Of a stretch of 64,000 bases of DNA, positions 24,093-33,010 are shown in pieces; position 1 is the first letter of the stretch; every line of letters begins with the position of its first letter. This DNA comes from an uncultured Lachnospiraceae bacterium (lineage in GTDB: Bacteria > Bacillota > Clostridia > Lachnospirales > Lachnospiraceae). The notes below the pieces were generated by a model. That model ran no database searches. It saw nothing but the letters and a program-made list of their open reading frames with translations, and had not been told where the DNA came from. Both the position numbers and the translations under genes were made by a program. Where the stretch lies: assembly GCA_910585295.1 (NCBI GenBank), contig CAJUDE010000043.1:1-64000 (forward strand), read 5' to 3'.

Positions 24093-24136
24093 AGGTCAGT
24101 TTTTGTAAGAATTGCACAAAAATTGGCCTTTTTTTT
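24093..24136 (+). terminator. Strong terminator after the hydrolase gene
   Basis: AGGTCAGTTTTTGT (24093-24106) pairs with ACAAAAATTGGCCT (24116-24129), 14 pairs with two G-U, then eight T. Between here and 24380 I see no gene. Confidence 0.85.
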
Positions 24137-24380
24137 CAGGAAAAATTCCGGGAGAATGATAAAAATATAACAAAGATTTATGAAAATATGGAAGAAAGAA
24201 GCAGAAAAAGGGGAGGGATGGAAGGGGGAAGATAAATCTTGCAATTTACAGAAAAATGTGCTAGGATATTTTTATCGAGGGAAGAAAACACTGGAAAAAC
24301 GGGAATTTTTAGAAGTATTTTGCAGGCATGGCAGAATTGGAAGGTGCCAGCAACCTGTTTTCCTTTTTTTTGGCAAAAGA

Positions 24381-24398
24381 TTGTTAAAAAAATAACAG
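24381..24398 (+). promoter_or_regulatory. Rex-like operator upstream of thl
   Basis: TTGTTAA-N4-ATAACAG matches the Rex consensus TTGTTAA-N4-TTAACAA at 12 of 14 fixed positions. Rex senses the NADH/NAD ratio and is known to repress thl and the crt-bcd genes in clostridia. I could not settle the promoter hexamers here: TTGTCA (24413) has TATTAT only at 19 bases spacing. Confidence 0.55.
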
Positions 24399-24463
24399 GC
24401 ACATTGGTGATTTTGTCAAAAGTGTTTTCACGATACATATTATGAAAAAAGGAGACGAAGAAA

Positions 24464-25645
24464 ATGGCAAAGAAAGTTGTTTTAGCAGGCGCATGCCGTA
24501 CCGCAATCGGAACTATGGGAGGGGCTTTAAGCACAACTCCAGCACCGGTATTGGGATCTATCGTTATCAAAGAAGCATTGAGCAGGGCTGGCGTTCCGGC
24601 TGATAAGGTTGACCATGTATATATGGGGTGCGTAATCCAGGCTGGCTTGGGGCAGAACGTAGCACGTCAGGCTTCCATCAAAGCTGGTTTGCCAATCGAG
24701 ACGCCGGCAGTTACTGTAAACGTAGTTTGTGGTTCCGGTTTGAACTGTGTGAATATGGCTGCTCAGATGATTCAGGCAGGCGATGCTGATATCGTTGTGG
24801 CAGGCGGTATGGAAAACATGTCTATGGCTCCTTATGCAGCTATGCAGGGACGTTACGGATACAGAATGAACAATGCTACCCTGGTTGACACCATGGTAAA
24901 TGACGCATTGTGGGATGCATTCAATCAGTACCATATGGGTATCACTGCAGAAAACGTAGCAGAGAAATGGGGACTGACCAGAGAGCAGTTAGATGAGTTT
25001 GCAGCTAATTCACAGCAGAAATGTGAAAAAGCAATCAACGATGGCAAATTCAAAGACGAAATCGTTCCGGTAGAAGTGAAACAGAAGAAGAAAACTGTAA
25101 TTGTAGATACAGACGAAGGCCCGCGCCCTGGCACAACCAAAGAAAGCATTTCCAAACTGCGCCCGGCATTTAAGCCAGACGGCATCGTTACAGCAGCAAA
25201 CGCTTCCGGCATCAATGACGGTGCAGCAGCAGTTGTTGTTATGAGCGAGGAAAAGGCGAAAGAATTAGGCGTGAAGCCAATGGCAACCTTCGTAGCAGGC
25301 GCGCTTGGCGGAGTTGACCCATCTATTATGGGTGTTGGCCCAGTCGCTTCCACAAAGAAAGTATTTGAAAAGACAGGCCTGACCATTGACGATATGGACC
25401 TGGTAGAGGCAAATGAAGCATTTGCAGCTCAGTCCTTAGCAGTGGCGCATGACTTAAACTTCAATATGGAAAAAGTAAATGTAAACGGAGGCGCAATCGC
25501 ACTTGGCCATCCAGTAGGTGCCAGCGGATGCCGTATCCTTGTTACTTTGCTCCATGAGATGCAAAGAAGCGATGCGAAGAAAGGGCTTGCAACCTTGTGC
25601 ATCGGCGGTGGCATGGGATGCTCCACCATCGTGGAAAGGGACTAA
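24464..25645 (+). CDS. thlA: Acetyl-CoA C-acetyltransferase (thiolase)
   Basis: Joins two acetyl-CoA into acetoacetyl-CoA, the first step of butyrate synthesis. The 393-residue product is normal length. Active-site Cys89 is in NVVCGSGLNC, His near 349 in GGAIALGHPVGASGC, and Cys near 379 in CIGGGMGCS. AAAGGAGA at 24448-24455 supports the ATG. It heads a cluster with hbd, bcd, etfB and etfA. The gene uses strongly preferred codons, as expected for an abundant catabolic enzyme. Confidence 0.96.
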   Translation: MAKKVVLAGACRTAIGTMGGALSTTPAPVLGSIVIKEALSRAGVPADKVDHVYMGCVIQAGLGQNVARQASIKAGLPIETPAVTVNVVCGSGLNCVNMAAQMIQAGDADIVVAGGMENMSMAPYAAMQGRYGYRMNNATLVDTMVNDALWDAFNQYHMGITAENVAEKWGLTREQLDEFAANSQQKCEKAINDGKFKDEIVPVEVKQKKKTVIVDTDEGPRPGTTKESISKLRPAFKPDGIVTAANASGINDGAAAVVVMSEEKAKELGVKPMATFVAGALGGVDPSIMGVGPVASTKKVFEKTGLTIDDMDLVEANEAFAAQSLAVAHDLNFNMEKVNVNGGAIALGHPVGASGCRILVTLLHEMQRSDAKKGLATLCIGGGMGCSTIVERD

Positions 25646-25662
25646 TTTAAGCAGGAAAGTGC

Positions 25663-25692
25663 AGGCGCCGGGGCGGATGCGCCTTGGCGCCT
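25663..25692 (+). other. Nested GC-rich hairpin between thl and hbd
   Basis: AGGCGCC (25663-25669) / GGCGCCT (25686-25692) enclose GGCG/CGCC. There is no T run, so read-through is likely; it may fix the 3' end of a processed thl message. This 103-base gap stands where crt is often found, and it holds no trace of crt. Confidence 0.55.
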
Positions 25693-25748
25693 CATTCCTT
25701 ATTGGGCGTTTAGCCTGGTAAGTATAGAATAATTTAAGGAGGACTATC

Positions 25749-26588
25749 ATGAAAGTTGGCGTTATTGGGGCAGGGACCATGGGTTCCGGAATTGCACAGG
25801 CATTTGCACAGACAGAAGGGTATGAAGTATGCCTTTGCGATATTAATGACGAATTTGCAGCAAATGGCAAGAAGAAAATTGCAAAAGGGTTTGAAAAAAG
25901 AGTTGCAAAGGGCAAAATGGACCAGGAAAAAGCGGATGCAATCCTTGCAAAAATTACTACAGGCACAAAAGAAATCTGTGGTGACTGCGATTTAATCGTA
26001 GAAGCAGCATTGGAAGTAATGGATATTAAGAAACAGACATTCAAAGAGCTGCAGGATATTGTAAAGAAAGACTGCATGTTCGCAACCAACACATCTTCCC
26101 TTTCCATTACAGAAATTGGCGCAGGGCTTGACAGGCCGGTAATCGGTATGCATTTCTTTAACCCAGCTCCGGTTATGAAGCTGATTGAGGTTATCAAAGG
26201 TGAGAACACACCAGATGACATGAAAGACAAAATCGTTAAGATTTCTGAAGAGATCGGCAAAACTCCAGTAGAAGTGAACGAAGCTGCAGGGTTTGTTGTA
26301 AACAGGATCTTAATCCCAATGATCAATGAAGCAGTTGGCATCTATGCAGACGGCGTAGCTTCCGTAGAAGGCATTGACACCGCTATGAAATTAGGCGCAA
26401 ACCATCCAATGGGGCCTCTGGCTTTGGGAGACTTAGTTGGGCTGGATATCTGCCTTGCAATCATGAATGTATTATATGATGAGACAGGGGATCCAAAATA
26501 CCGCCCGCATCCATTGTTAAAGAAAATGGTACGTGCAGGTAAGCTGGGGCAGAAGACTGGCATCGGCTTCTATGACTACAGCAAATAA
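25749..26588 (+). CDS. hbd: 3-hydroxybutyryl-CoA dehydrogenase
   Basis: Reduces acetoacetyl-CoA to 3-hydroxybutyryl-CoA with NAD(P)H. The 279 residues fit Hbd (about 282). The dinucleotide fold is GVIGAGTMGSGIAQAFA (4-20); SSLSITEIG follows, and the catalytic His lies in GMHFFNPAPVM near 134. The C-terminal domain has PVEVNEAAGFVVNRILIPMINEA. AAGGAGG at 25736-25742 supports the start. It is normally followed or preceded by crt in this pathway; here bcd comes next. Confidence 0.96.
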   Translation: MKVGVIGAGTMGSGIAQAFAQTEGYEVCLCDINDEFAANGKKKIAKGFEKRVAKGKMDQEKADAILAKITTGTKEICGDCDLIVEAALEVMDIKKQTFKELQDIVKKDCMFATNTSSLSITEIGAGLDRPVIGMHFFNPAPVMKLIEVIKGENTPDDMKDKIVKISEEIGKTPVEVNEAAGFVVNRILIPMINEAVGIYADGVASVEGIDTAMKLGANHPMGPLALGDLVGLDICLAIMNVLYDETGDPKYRPHPLLKKMVRAGKLGQKTGIGFYDYSK

Positions 26589-26721
26589 TACATAAAGGAA
26601 GGCATGGCGGGACAAGGTTTGGCCAATGCTGTATTGAATTATGTGGAGCTGCCGCAATAAGGGAACCTTAATGCGACAGCCCCATTCCATAAAATAAAAG
26701 AAAGTTTGGAGGAAAAGTATC

Positions 26722-27876
26722 ATGGATTTTTCTTTAGATAAGAAACATGAAATGGCGAGGACTCTTTTCAGGGAGTTTGCTGAAAAAGAAGTAAAGCCCC
26801 TTGCCCAGGAAGTTGATGAGACAGAACAATTCCCAAAAGGGACTGTGGAAAAAATGCAGAAAATAGGGTTTATGGGAATCCCAATCCCGAAAGAGTACGG
26901 CGGGCAGGGCTGCGACCCACTTACCTACATTATGTGCGTGGAAGAGTTATCAAAAGTATGCGGCACCACAGGCGTTATCGTATCCGCCCATACTTCACTC
27001 TGCTGCGACCCTATTATGACATATGGGAATGAAGAGCAGAAACAGAAATACCTTGCACCTTTGGCAAAAGGCGAGAAATTAGGCGCGTTTGCACTGACTG
27101 AGCCAGGCGCTGGGACAGATGCGCAAGGCTGCCAGACAAAGGCTGTCCTGGATGGGGACGAATGGGTGCTGAACGGCTCTAAATGCTTTATCACCAACGG
27201 TAAAGAAGCTGATATCTATATTGTAATCGCTATTACAAGCGTGGTAGAAGACAGAAGGGGAAGGAAGAAAAAGAATTTCTCCACCTTTATCGTAGAAAAA
27301 GGGACCCCAGGCTTCTCCTTTGGGACAAAGGAAAAGAAAATGGGTATCCGCGGGTCCGCTACCTATGAATTGATTTTTGAAGACTGCAGGATCCCGAAAG
27401 AGAACCTGTTAGGGCCAGAAGGCAAAGGCTTCCCAATCGCAATGCATACATTGGATGGCGGCCGTATCGGTATTGCAGCTCAGGCTCTTGGTATTGCTGA
27501 AGGCGCATTGGACGCAACTGTTGCTTACACAAAAGAGAGGAAACAGTTTGGACGTTCTATCGCAGCGCAGCAGAACACTCAGTTCCAGTTGGCAGATATG
27601 GCGGCTAAGATTGAGGCAGCACAGCTTTTGGTGTACAAAGCTGCTATGGCAAAGGCTACCCAGAAGGTTTACTCTGTAGAGGCGGCAAAAGCAAAATTAT
27701 TTGCAGCAGAAGTGGCTATGGATGTAACAACCAGGTGCGTTCAGTTGTTTGGCGGATATGGATACATCAGGGAATACGATGTAGAGCGTATGATGCGCGA
27801 CGCTAAGATCACAGAGATCTATGAAGGTACTTCTGAGGTTCAGCGTATGGTTATTTCCGGCGCATTATTGAAATAG
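26722..27876 (+). CDS. bcd: Butyryl-CoA dehydrogenase
   Basis: Reduces crotonyl-CoA to butyryl-CoA; in clostridia it bifurcates electrons from NADH to crotonyl-CoA and ferredoxin together with EtfAB. The 384-residue acyl-CoA dehydrogenase shows FALTEPGAGTDAQGCQTKA, SKCFITNG, the FAD-site ERKQFGRSIAAQQNTQF, and the catalytic Glu near 368 in IYEGTSEVQRM. GGAGG at 26708-26712 precedes the ATG. The following two genes encode its electron-transfer partner, in the standard bcd-etfB-etfA order. Confidence 0.95.
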   Translation: MDFSLDKKHEMARTLFREFAEKEVKPLAQEVDETEQFPKGTVEKMQKIGFMGIPIPKEYGGQGCDPLTYIMCVEELSKVCGTTGVIVSAHTSLCCDPIMTYGNEEQKQKYLAPLAKGEKLGAFALTEPGAGTDAQGCQTKAVLDGDEWVLNGSKCFITNGKEADIYIVIAITSVVEDRRGRKKKNFSTFIVEKGTPGFSFGTKEKKMGIRGSATYELIFEDCRIPKENLLGPEGKGFPIAMHTLDGGRIGIAAQALGIAEGALDATVAYTKERKQFGRSIAAQQNTQFQLADMAAKIEAAQLLVYKAAMAKATQKVYSVEAAKAKLFAAEVAMDVTTRCVQLFGGYGYIREYDVERMMRDAKITEIYEGTSEVQRMVISGALLK

Positions 27877-27909
27877 TAATAAAATAATAACAATAAGGAG
27901 TGAATTACC

Positions 27910-28695
27910 GTGAAAATCGTTGTATGTATAAAACAGGTACCAGATACCAAAGGCGGAGTGAAATTCAATCCAGATGGTACTCTGGACAGAGGCGCAATGC
28001 TTACGATCATGAACCCGGACGATAAGGCTGGATTAGAAGCAGCGCTCAGGTTAAAAGAGCAGTATGGCGCAGAAGTTACCGTGCTTACTATGGGGCTTCC
28101 AAAAGCAGACGAAGTGCTTCGTGAAGCTATGGCAATGGGTGCCGACAAAGGGATCCTTGTAACAGACAGAGTATTAGGAGGGGCTGACACATGGGCTACC
28201 TCTACTACAATTGCAGGGGCAATCCGGAATCTGGAATATGACCTGATTATCACTGGCCGTCAGGCAATTGACGGGGACACCGCACAGGTTGGGCCGCAGA
28301 TTTCCGAACATTTAGACATTCCTGTAATTTCTTATGCACAAGAAATCAAAATTGACGGGGACTATGTAGTGGTTCAACGTCAGTATGAAGATAGATATCA
28401 TGAATTAAAGGCAAAAATGCCATGTTTGGTTACCGCTCTTTCCGAATTAAATGAGCCGCGTTATATGTCACCAGGCGGAATTTTTGACGCTTATGACAAA
28501 GAAGTGACGGTATGGGGCCGGGCAGATTTAAAGGATGTGGACGATTCTGACCTTGGTCTGAAAGGATCACCTACCAAGATTGCAAAAGCATCTGACAAAG
28601 TGAAGAAGGGCGCAGGGGAAAAAGTTGTGCCTGACACACCAGAAGATGCAGTTGCCTATATTACAGGTAAATTAAAAGAGAAACACGTAATCTAA
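27910..28695 (+). CDS. etfB: Electron transfer flavoprotein subunit beta
   Basis: A 261-residue EtfB. The family features are KIVVCIKQVPDTKGGVKFNPDGTL at the start, LRLKEQYGAEVTVLTMG, DLIITGRQAIDGDTAQVGPQ (nucleotide/FAD site) and the CLVTALSELNEPRYMS segment. In bifurcating clostridial systems this subunit carries the beta-FAD. AAGGAGTG precedes the start, a GTG-free ATG-type codon region: the first codon at 27910 is GTG. It lies 33 bases after bcd, in the same transcript. Confidence 0.94.
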   Translation: MKIVVCIKQVPDTKGGVKFNPDGTLDRGAMLTIMNPDDKAGLEAALRLKEQYGAEVTVLTMGLPKADEVLREAMAMGADKGILVTDRVLGGADTWATSTTIAGAIRNLEYDLIITGRQAIDGDTAQVGPQISEHLDIPVISYAQEIKIDGDYVVVQRQYEDRYHELKAKMPCLVTALSELNEPRYMSPGGIFDAYDKEVTVWGRADLKDVDDSDLGLKGSPTKIAKASDKVKKGAGEKVVPDTPEDAVAYITGKLKEKHVI

Positions 28696-28729
28696 TATAT
28701 CCGTAAAAATAAGGAAAGTGGTGAAAATA

Positions 28730-29776
28730 ATGGGTTTAGAAGCATATAAAGGAGTATATGTCTTTGCACAGCAGGTAGATAACGTATTAAGCGGTATTGC
28801 ATTTGAGCTGCTTGGCAAAGCAAAAGACTTGGCAAAAGATTTAGATACAGATGTGACAGCAGTATTGATTGGTTCTGGCGTAAAAGATTTGGCAGACCAG
28901 TTGGCAGAGTATGGCGCTGATAAGGTAATCGTTGTGGATGATCCAGAATTGAAAGAATACAGGACAGAGCCATATACCCATGCGCTTGCATCTGTAATCA
29001 ATGAATACAAACCAGAAATTATGTTGGTAGGCGCTACTGCAATTGGGCGTGACCTTGGGCCGCGCGTGTCTGCAAGGGTAAAGACAGGCTTGACCGCAGA
29101 CTGTACCGTACTGGAAATCGGCGATTTCCCATTGAACCCTGTTCCAGGCAAGGAAAATGAGCAGAAGCACAACCAGTTATTAATGACGCGTCCTGCATTT
29201 GGCGGCAATACAATCGCTACCATCGCATGCCCGGACAACCGTCCTCAGATGGCGACAGTACGTCCTGGCGTTATGCAGAAAATTGACCCGATTAAGGGCG
29301 CAAAAGCAAATGTAGTAGAGTACAATCCTGGCTTTGCTGCAAATGACAAATATGTTGAAATCCTGAACATTGTAAAATCTGTAAAAGAAACCGAAGACAT
29401 CATGGAAGCAAAGATCCTTGTTTCTGGCGGACGTGGGGTTGGAAGTGCAGAGAACTTCAAGATGCTGCAGGATTTGGCGGACGTAATTGGCGGCACTGTA
29501 AGCTGCTCCCGCGCAGTTGTGGAAAATGGATGGAAACCAGTAGATTTGCAGGTAGGGCAGACTGGTAAGACAGTACGCCCAAATGTATATTTTGCAATTG
29601 GTATTTCTGGGGCTATCCAGCACGTGGCAGGTATGGAAGAGGCAGATATCATCATCGCAATCAATAAAGATGAAGATGCGCCAATCTTTGATGTAGCTGA
29701 TTACGGCGTTGTTGGGGATTTACATAAAGTTGTCCCAGCTTTGACAGAAGCGTTGAAAGCTGAAATGGCAAAATAA
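28730..29776 (+). CDS. etfA: Electron transfer flavoprotein subunit alpha
   Basis: A 348-residue EtfA. The C-terminal FAD domain is diagnostic: VSGGRGVGSAENFKMLQDLA, SCSRAVVENGWKPVDLQVGQTGKTV, YFAIGISGAIQHVAGM and IIAINKDEDAPIFDVADYGVVGDL. The start is chosen at ATG 28730; GTG codons at 28718 and 28721 are in or near frame and the ribosome site AAGGAAAG (28711-28718) is somewhat far, so a start at GTG 28718 is possible. With EtfB it transfers electrons to Bcd and probably ferredoxin. Confidence 0.94.
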   Translation: MGLEAYKGVYVFAQQVDNVLSGIAFELLGKAKDLAKDLDTDVTAVLIGSGVKDLADQLAEYGADKVIVVDDPELKEYRTEPYTHALASVINEYKPEIMLVGATAIGRDLGPRVSARVKTGLTADCTVLEIGDFPLNPVPGKENEQKHNQLLMTRPAFGGNTIATIACPDNRPQMATVRPGVMQKIDPIKGAKANVVEYNPGFAANDKYVEILNIVKSVKETEDIMEAKILVSGGRGVGSAENFKMLQDLADVIGGTVSCSRAVVENGWKPVDLQVGQTGKTVRPNVYFAIGISGAIQHVAGMEEADIIIAINKDEDAPIFDVADYGVVGDLHKVVPALTEALKAEMAK

Positions 29777-29793
29777 TATAAAGTAAATGTATG

Positions 29794-29829
29794 TGGCTTC
29801 TGGCAGTGAGGGTTCATTGCCGGAAGCCA
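29794..29829 (+). terminator. Hairpin after etfA
   Basis: TGGCTTCTGGCA (29794-29805) and TGCCGGAAGCCA (29818-29829), 12 pairs with one G-U. Only a weak AT-rich tail follows. Confidence 0.5.
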
Positions 29830-29841
29830 TATATAAATTAA

Positions 29842-29871
29842 TTGTATTTTTGTGGAGGGTTGTGTTATAAT
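29842..29871 (+). promoter_or_regulatory. gpmI promoter
   Basis: TTGTAT (29842-29847), 18 bases, TATAAT (29866-29871) with an upstream TG one base away. Confidence 0.65.
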
Positions 29872-29922
29872 TTATAAGATGGAATATCATTATAAGACAG
29901 AGAAAGGAAGATGGAGGACCTT

Positions 29923-31464
29923 ATGAGTAAAAAACCTGCTGTATTAATGATTTTAGATGGATTTGGATTGAATGAAAAGCATGAGGCAAATGCAGTATAT
30001 GAGGCAAATACGCCTAATATTGATGGGTTGATGAAAGACTGCCCCTTTGTCAGGGGATATGCAAGCGGGCTTTCCGTAGGGCTGCCAGACGGGCAGATGG
30101 GGAATTCTGAAGTTGGGCATTTGAATATGGGTGCAGGAAGGATTGTCTATCAGGAATTGACCAGGATTACAAAAGAGATTGAAGACGGCAGCTTCTTTAA
30201 AAATGAGGCGCTGTTAAAAGGCATAAAGAACGCCAAGGACAACCACTCCGCCCTGCATTTGTACGGGCTGTTGTCAGACGGCGGCGTACACAGCCATAAC
30301 ACCCATTTATATGGGCTGCTGGAACTGGCAAAAAGGGAAGGCGTTGAACATGTATATGTGCATTGCTTCCTTGATGGGCGCGACACATCCCCAACTTCCG
30401 GCAAAGGGTTTATGGAAGCGCTGGAAAATAAAATGCAGGAAATTGGCATAGGCGAGATTGCAACTGTTATGGGCCGTTACTATGTGATGGACCGAGACAA
30501 CCGTTGGGACAGGGTGGAAGCTGCCTACAAAGCCCTTGTGGATGGCGAAGGGAAACGTGTGGCCAATGCAGTGGAAGCAGTGGCGGCTTCCTATGCGGAA
30601 GATGTGACAGACGAATTTGTGGTTCCCACCGTGGTAGAGAAGGATGGGGAGCCAGTTGCCACAATCAAAGATAATGACACTATTATTTTCTTTAATTTCC
30701 GCCCTGACCGCGCAAGGGAGATTACCAGGACTTTCTGTATGGACGAGTTTGACGGGTTTGACAGAGGGAAAAGGAAAGATGTGACTTACATCTGCTTTAC
30801 AGAATATGACGTTACAATCCCCAATAAAACGGTGGCGTTCCATAAAGTGGAACTGAGCAATACGTTTGGGCAGTTTTTGGCTGACCATGGGAAGGCTCAG
30901 GCAAGGATAGCAGAGACAGAGAAATACGCCCATGTCACCTTTTTCTTTAATGGCGGCGTGGAGGAGCCGAACAAAGGGGAAGACAGGATTTTGGTAAATT
31001 CCCCGAAAGTGGCGACTTACGATTTGAAGCCGGAAATGAGCGCATATGAAGTTTGCGACAGGCTGGTGGAGGCGATTAAGTCTGATAAGTATGATGTGAT
31101 TATCATTAACTTTGCAAATCCTGACATGGTAGGGCATACTGGCGTGGAAGCAGCGGCAATTAAAGCTGTGGAAGCAGTGGATGAATGTGTTGGCAAGGCT
31201 GTGGAAGCGCTGAAAGAAGTGGATGGCGTAATGTTCTTGTGCGCGGACCATGGGAATGCAGAGCAGTTGATAGATTACAGCACAGGGGAGAGTTTTACCG
31301 CCCATACCGTCAACCCAGTGCCGTTTATCCTGATTAATTATGACGACAATTATACCTTAAGGGAGGGCGGATGCCTGGCAGACATTGCGCCTACCCTGAT
31401 TGAGATTATGGGGATGGAGCAGCCAGAAGAAATGACTGGGAAATCCTTGTTAGTAAAACGGTAA
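29923..31464 (+). CDS. gpmI: 2,3-bisphosphoglycerate-independent phosphoglycerate mutase
   Basis: Interconverts 3- and 2-phosphoglycerate in glycolysis, using manganese. The 513 residues are typical. Marks: MILDGFGLN (Asp12), the phospho-serine in GNSEVGHLNMGAGR (Ser62), GLLSDGGVHSHNTHLYGLL, DGRDTSPTSG, and the metal site CADHGNAEQL with HT in TAHTVNPVPFI. The start at 29923 is supported by GGAGG at 29913-29917; the in-frame ATG at 29911 is the other choice. It is independently transcribed, with a strong terminator behind. Confidence 0.95.
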   Translation: MSKKPAVLMILDGFGLNEKHEANAVYEANTPNIDGLMKDCPFVRGYASGLSVGLPDGQMGNSEVGHLNMGAGRIVYQELTRITKEIEDGSFFKNEALLKGIKNAKDNHSALHLYGLLSDGGVHSHNTHLYGLLELAKREGVEHVYVHCFLDGRDTSPTSGKGFMEALENKMQEIGIGEIATVMGRYYVMDRDNRWDRVEAAYKALVDGEGKRVANAVEAVAASYAEDVTDEFVVPTVVEKDGEPVATIKDNDTIIFFNFRPDRAREITRTFCMDEFDGFDRGKRKDVTYICFTEYDVTIPNKTVAFHKVELSNTFGQFLADHGKAQARIAETEKYAHVTFFFNGGVEEPNKGEDRILVNSPKVATYDLKPEMSAYEVCDRLVEAIKSDKYDVIIINFANPDMVGHTGVEAAAIKAVEAVDECVGKAVEALKEVDGVMFLCADHGNAEQLIDYSTGESFTAHTVNPVPFILINYDDNYTLREGGCLADIAPTLIEIMGMEQPEEMTGKSLLVKR

Positions 31465-31513
31465 GGAAAAGGAATTTATATCAAGCAATTTTTCTATATG
31501 CCCTAAGGCAGAA

Positions 31514-31557
31514 GCATCCCCCGCAGGCCTAATGCTCAGGTTTGCGGGGGATGCCTT
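31514..31557 (+). terminator. Terminator after gpmI
   Basis: GCATCCCCCGCA (31514-31525) pairs perfectly with TGCGGGGGATGC (31543-31554), then CTTTAG. It can serve the convergent gene too. Confidence 0.7.
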
Positions 31558-31571
31558 TAGATAAAAAATAA

Positions 31572-31913
31572 CTATTCTCTGGAACACATATGGTTTCGGA
31601 TGGAAGTGCGGAAGGAATCTTCCAGTTCCACAAACTCACAGACATATGCATACCGGGCATGTTCTAACATAGAGCAGTGGGTAACCTTTAGCTTAATTAG
31701 GAACTCTGGGACTGCCCCTAGGTCCAGGCATGCATGGAAGCACTGCATGGGGAGGATGCATTCAGAGATTAACCCAACGCTATGTTCTGAAATATTGGTC
31801 AATTCAATGGGGACTTCCAGATGGTGGATGCCAGAAGCATCCTGTTTGTATAGATCACAAATAGAGAGACGAATGTCTGTGAGGATTCGTTTACTTCTTT
31901 GCTTTTCCAGCAT
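31572..31913 (-). CDS. PilZ-like domain protein
   Basis: A 113-residue protein. The ATG at 31913 has AAAGGAGG nine bases upstream on the - strand; a longer in-frame reading to 31988 would include the promoter. The N-terminus KQRSKRILTDIRL resembles the PilZ RxxxR-type patch, and LTNISEHSVGLIS matches the D/NxSxxG part, so binding of cyclic-di-GMP is possible but the Arg spacing is not canonical. It has four Cys (ICDL, SECIL, QCFHACL) and no membrane segment. It has its own promoter. Confidence 0.6.
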   Translation of the reverse strand: MLEKQRSKRILTDIRLSICDLYKQDASGIHHLEVPIELTNISEHSVGLISECILPMQCFHACLDLGAVPEFLIKLKVTHCSMLEHARYAYVCEFVELEDSFRTSIRNHMCSRE

Positions 31914-31959
31914 GGTTGATTTGACCTCCTTTGTAGTTTTGGAATAGTATTTTGGTACT

Positions 31960-31988
31960 AGTTTAGCATGAGATTTTAGAGTTGGCAA
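31960..31988 (-). promoter_or_regulatory. Promoter of the PilZ-like gene
   Basis: Read on the - strand: TTGCCA (31988-31983), 17 bases ending in TGC, TAAACT (31965-31960). Confidence 0.6.
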
Positions 31989-32003
31989 GCAAAAAAATAT
32001 GCA

Positions 32004-32033
32004 TTGACGAACAGAAAGGGCCTGTATTATAAT
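32004..32033 (+). promoter_or_regulatory. purC promoter
   Basis: TTGACG (32004-32009), 18 bases, TATAAT (32028-32033). The leader to 32113 shows no purine riboswitch that I recognise. Confidence 0.75.
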
Positions 32034-32113
32034 AAACCCGGATATCAGAAGGGATATTCAGGATAATAGTGTTTCAATTGGAGTGGAGCGGCATAATAAG
32101 AATGGAGGAAACA

Positions 32114-32992
32114 ATGAGTATTCAGGAATTTAAACCAGTAAAAGAAGGGAAAGTGCGTGAGGTTTATGATAATGGGGACAGCCTTATTATTGTAGCGACA
32201 GACAGGATTTCAGCTTTTGACGTGATCTTAAAAAACAAAATTACACAAAAGGGTGCAATTTTAACAAAGATGTCGAAATTTTGGTTTGACTTTACAAAAG
32301 ACATTGTGCCAAACCATATGCTTTCTACAGAAGTGGCAGATATGCCTGAATTTTTCCAAACAAAAGAGTTTGACGGGAACAGCATGAAATGCAAGAAGCT
32401 AAAAATGCTTCCAGTGGAGTGCATTGTCCGTGGATATATAACAGGGAGCGGCTGGGAGAGCTATCAGAAGGATGGGACGGTATGCGGCATCCGCCTGCCC
32501 GAAGGCTTGAAAGAGTCAGACAAGCTTCCAGAGCCGATTTATACGCCAACTACAAAAGCGGATTTGGGCTTGCACGATGAGCATATTACCTTTGAGGAAA
32601 GCGTGGAGATTTTAGAAAAGTTACATCCAGGCAAAGGGGCGGAATATGCGAAGCAAATCCAGGAATGCACCGTCAATTTATATAAAAAATGTGCGGAATA
32701 TGCACGGGGCAAAGGGATTATCATTGCGGACACCAAATTTGAATTTGGCCTGGATGAAAATGGGAATGTGGTTTTGGGGGATGAGATGCTTACTCCAGAC
32801 AGCTCCAGGTTCTGGCCAGTGGAAGGGTATACGCCTGGGACATCCCAGCCCTCCTTTGACAAACAGTTTGTCCGGGATTGGTTAAAGGAAAATCCAGACA
32901 GCGGGTATTTGCTGCCAGAAGAAGTAGTGGAAAAGACGGTGGACAAATACAAAGAAGCTTATGGGCTTTTGACCGGTGAAGCATTTGCATAA
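32114..32992 (+). CDS. purC: Phosphoribosylaminoimidazole-succinocarboxamide synthase
   Basis: Joins CAIR and aspartate to SAICAR with ATP in purine synthesis. The 292-residue product shows EGKVREVYDNGDSLIIVATDRISAFD (ATP site), VECIVRGYITGSGW, and VNLYKKCAEYARGKGIIIADTKFEFG, then GDEMLTPDSSRFWP. The ATG at 32114 has GGAGGAA upstream. It is longer than the 240-residue Bacillus type and closer to the 290-300-residue type. purF and purB follow closely and form one operon. Confidence 0.95.
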   Translation: MSIQEFKPVKEGKVREVYDNGDSLIIVATDRISAFDVILKNKITQKGAILTKMSKFWFDFTKDIVPNHMLSTEVADMPEFFQTKEFDGNSMKCKKLKMLPVECIVRGYITGSGWESYQKDGTVCGIRLPEGLKESDKLPEPIYTPTTKADLGLHDEHITFEESVEILEKLHPGKGAEYAKQIQECTVNLYKKCAEYARGKGIIIADTKFEFGLDENGNVVLGDEMLTPDSSRFWPVEGYTPGTSQPSFDKQFVRDWLKENPDSGYLLPEEVVEKTVDKYKEAYGLLTGEAFA

Positions 32993-33010
32993 ACCTAGCT
33001 GGAGGGATTT

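Noticed and set aside
25454..26341. Long - strand open frame of 295 codons over thl and hbd
   Set aside because: It is a shadow of strongly conserved coding genes on the other strand and has no ribosome site or family resemblance.
30307..31305. Long - strand open frame of 332 codons over gpmI
   Set aside because: It is antisense to a clear phosphoglycerate mutase, rich in Cys, His and Phe as expected for a shadow frame.
32034..32113. Possible purine riboswitch before purC
   Set aside because: The leader is too short after the mapped promoter hexamers and lacks the conserved junction sequence of purine riboswitches.
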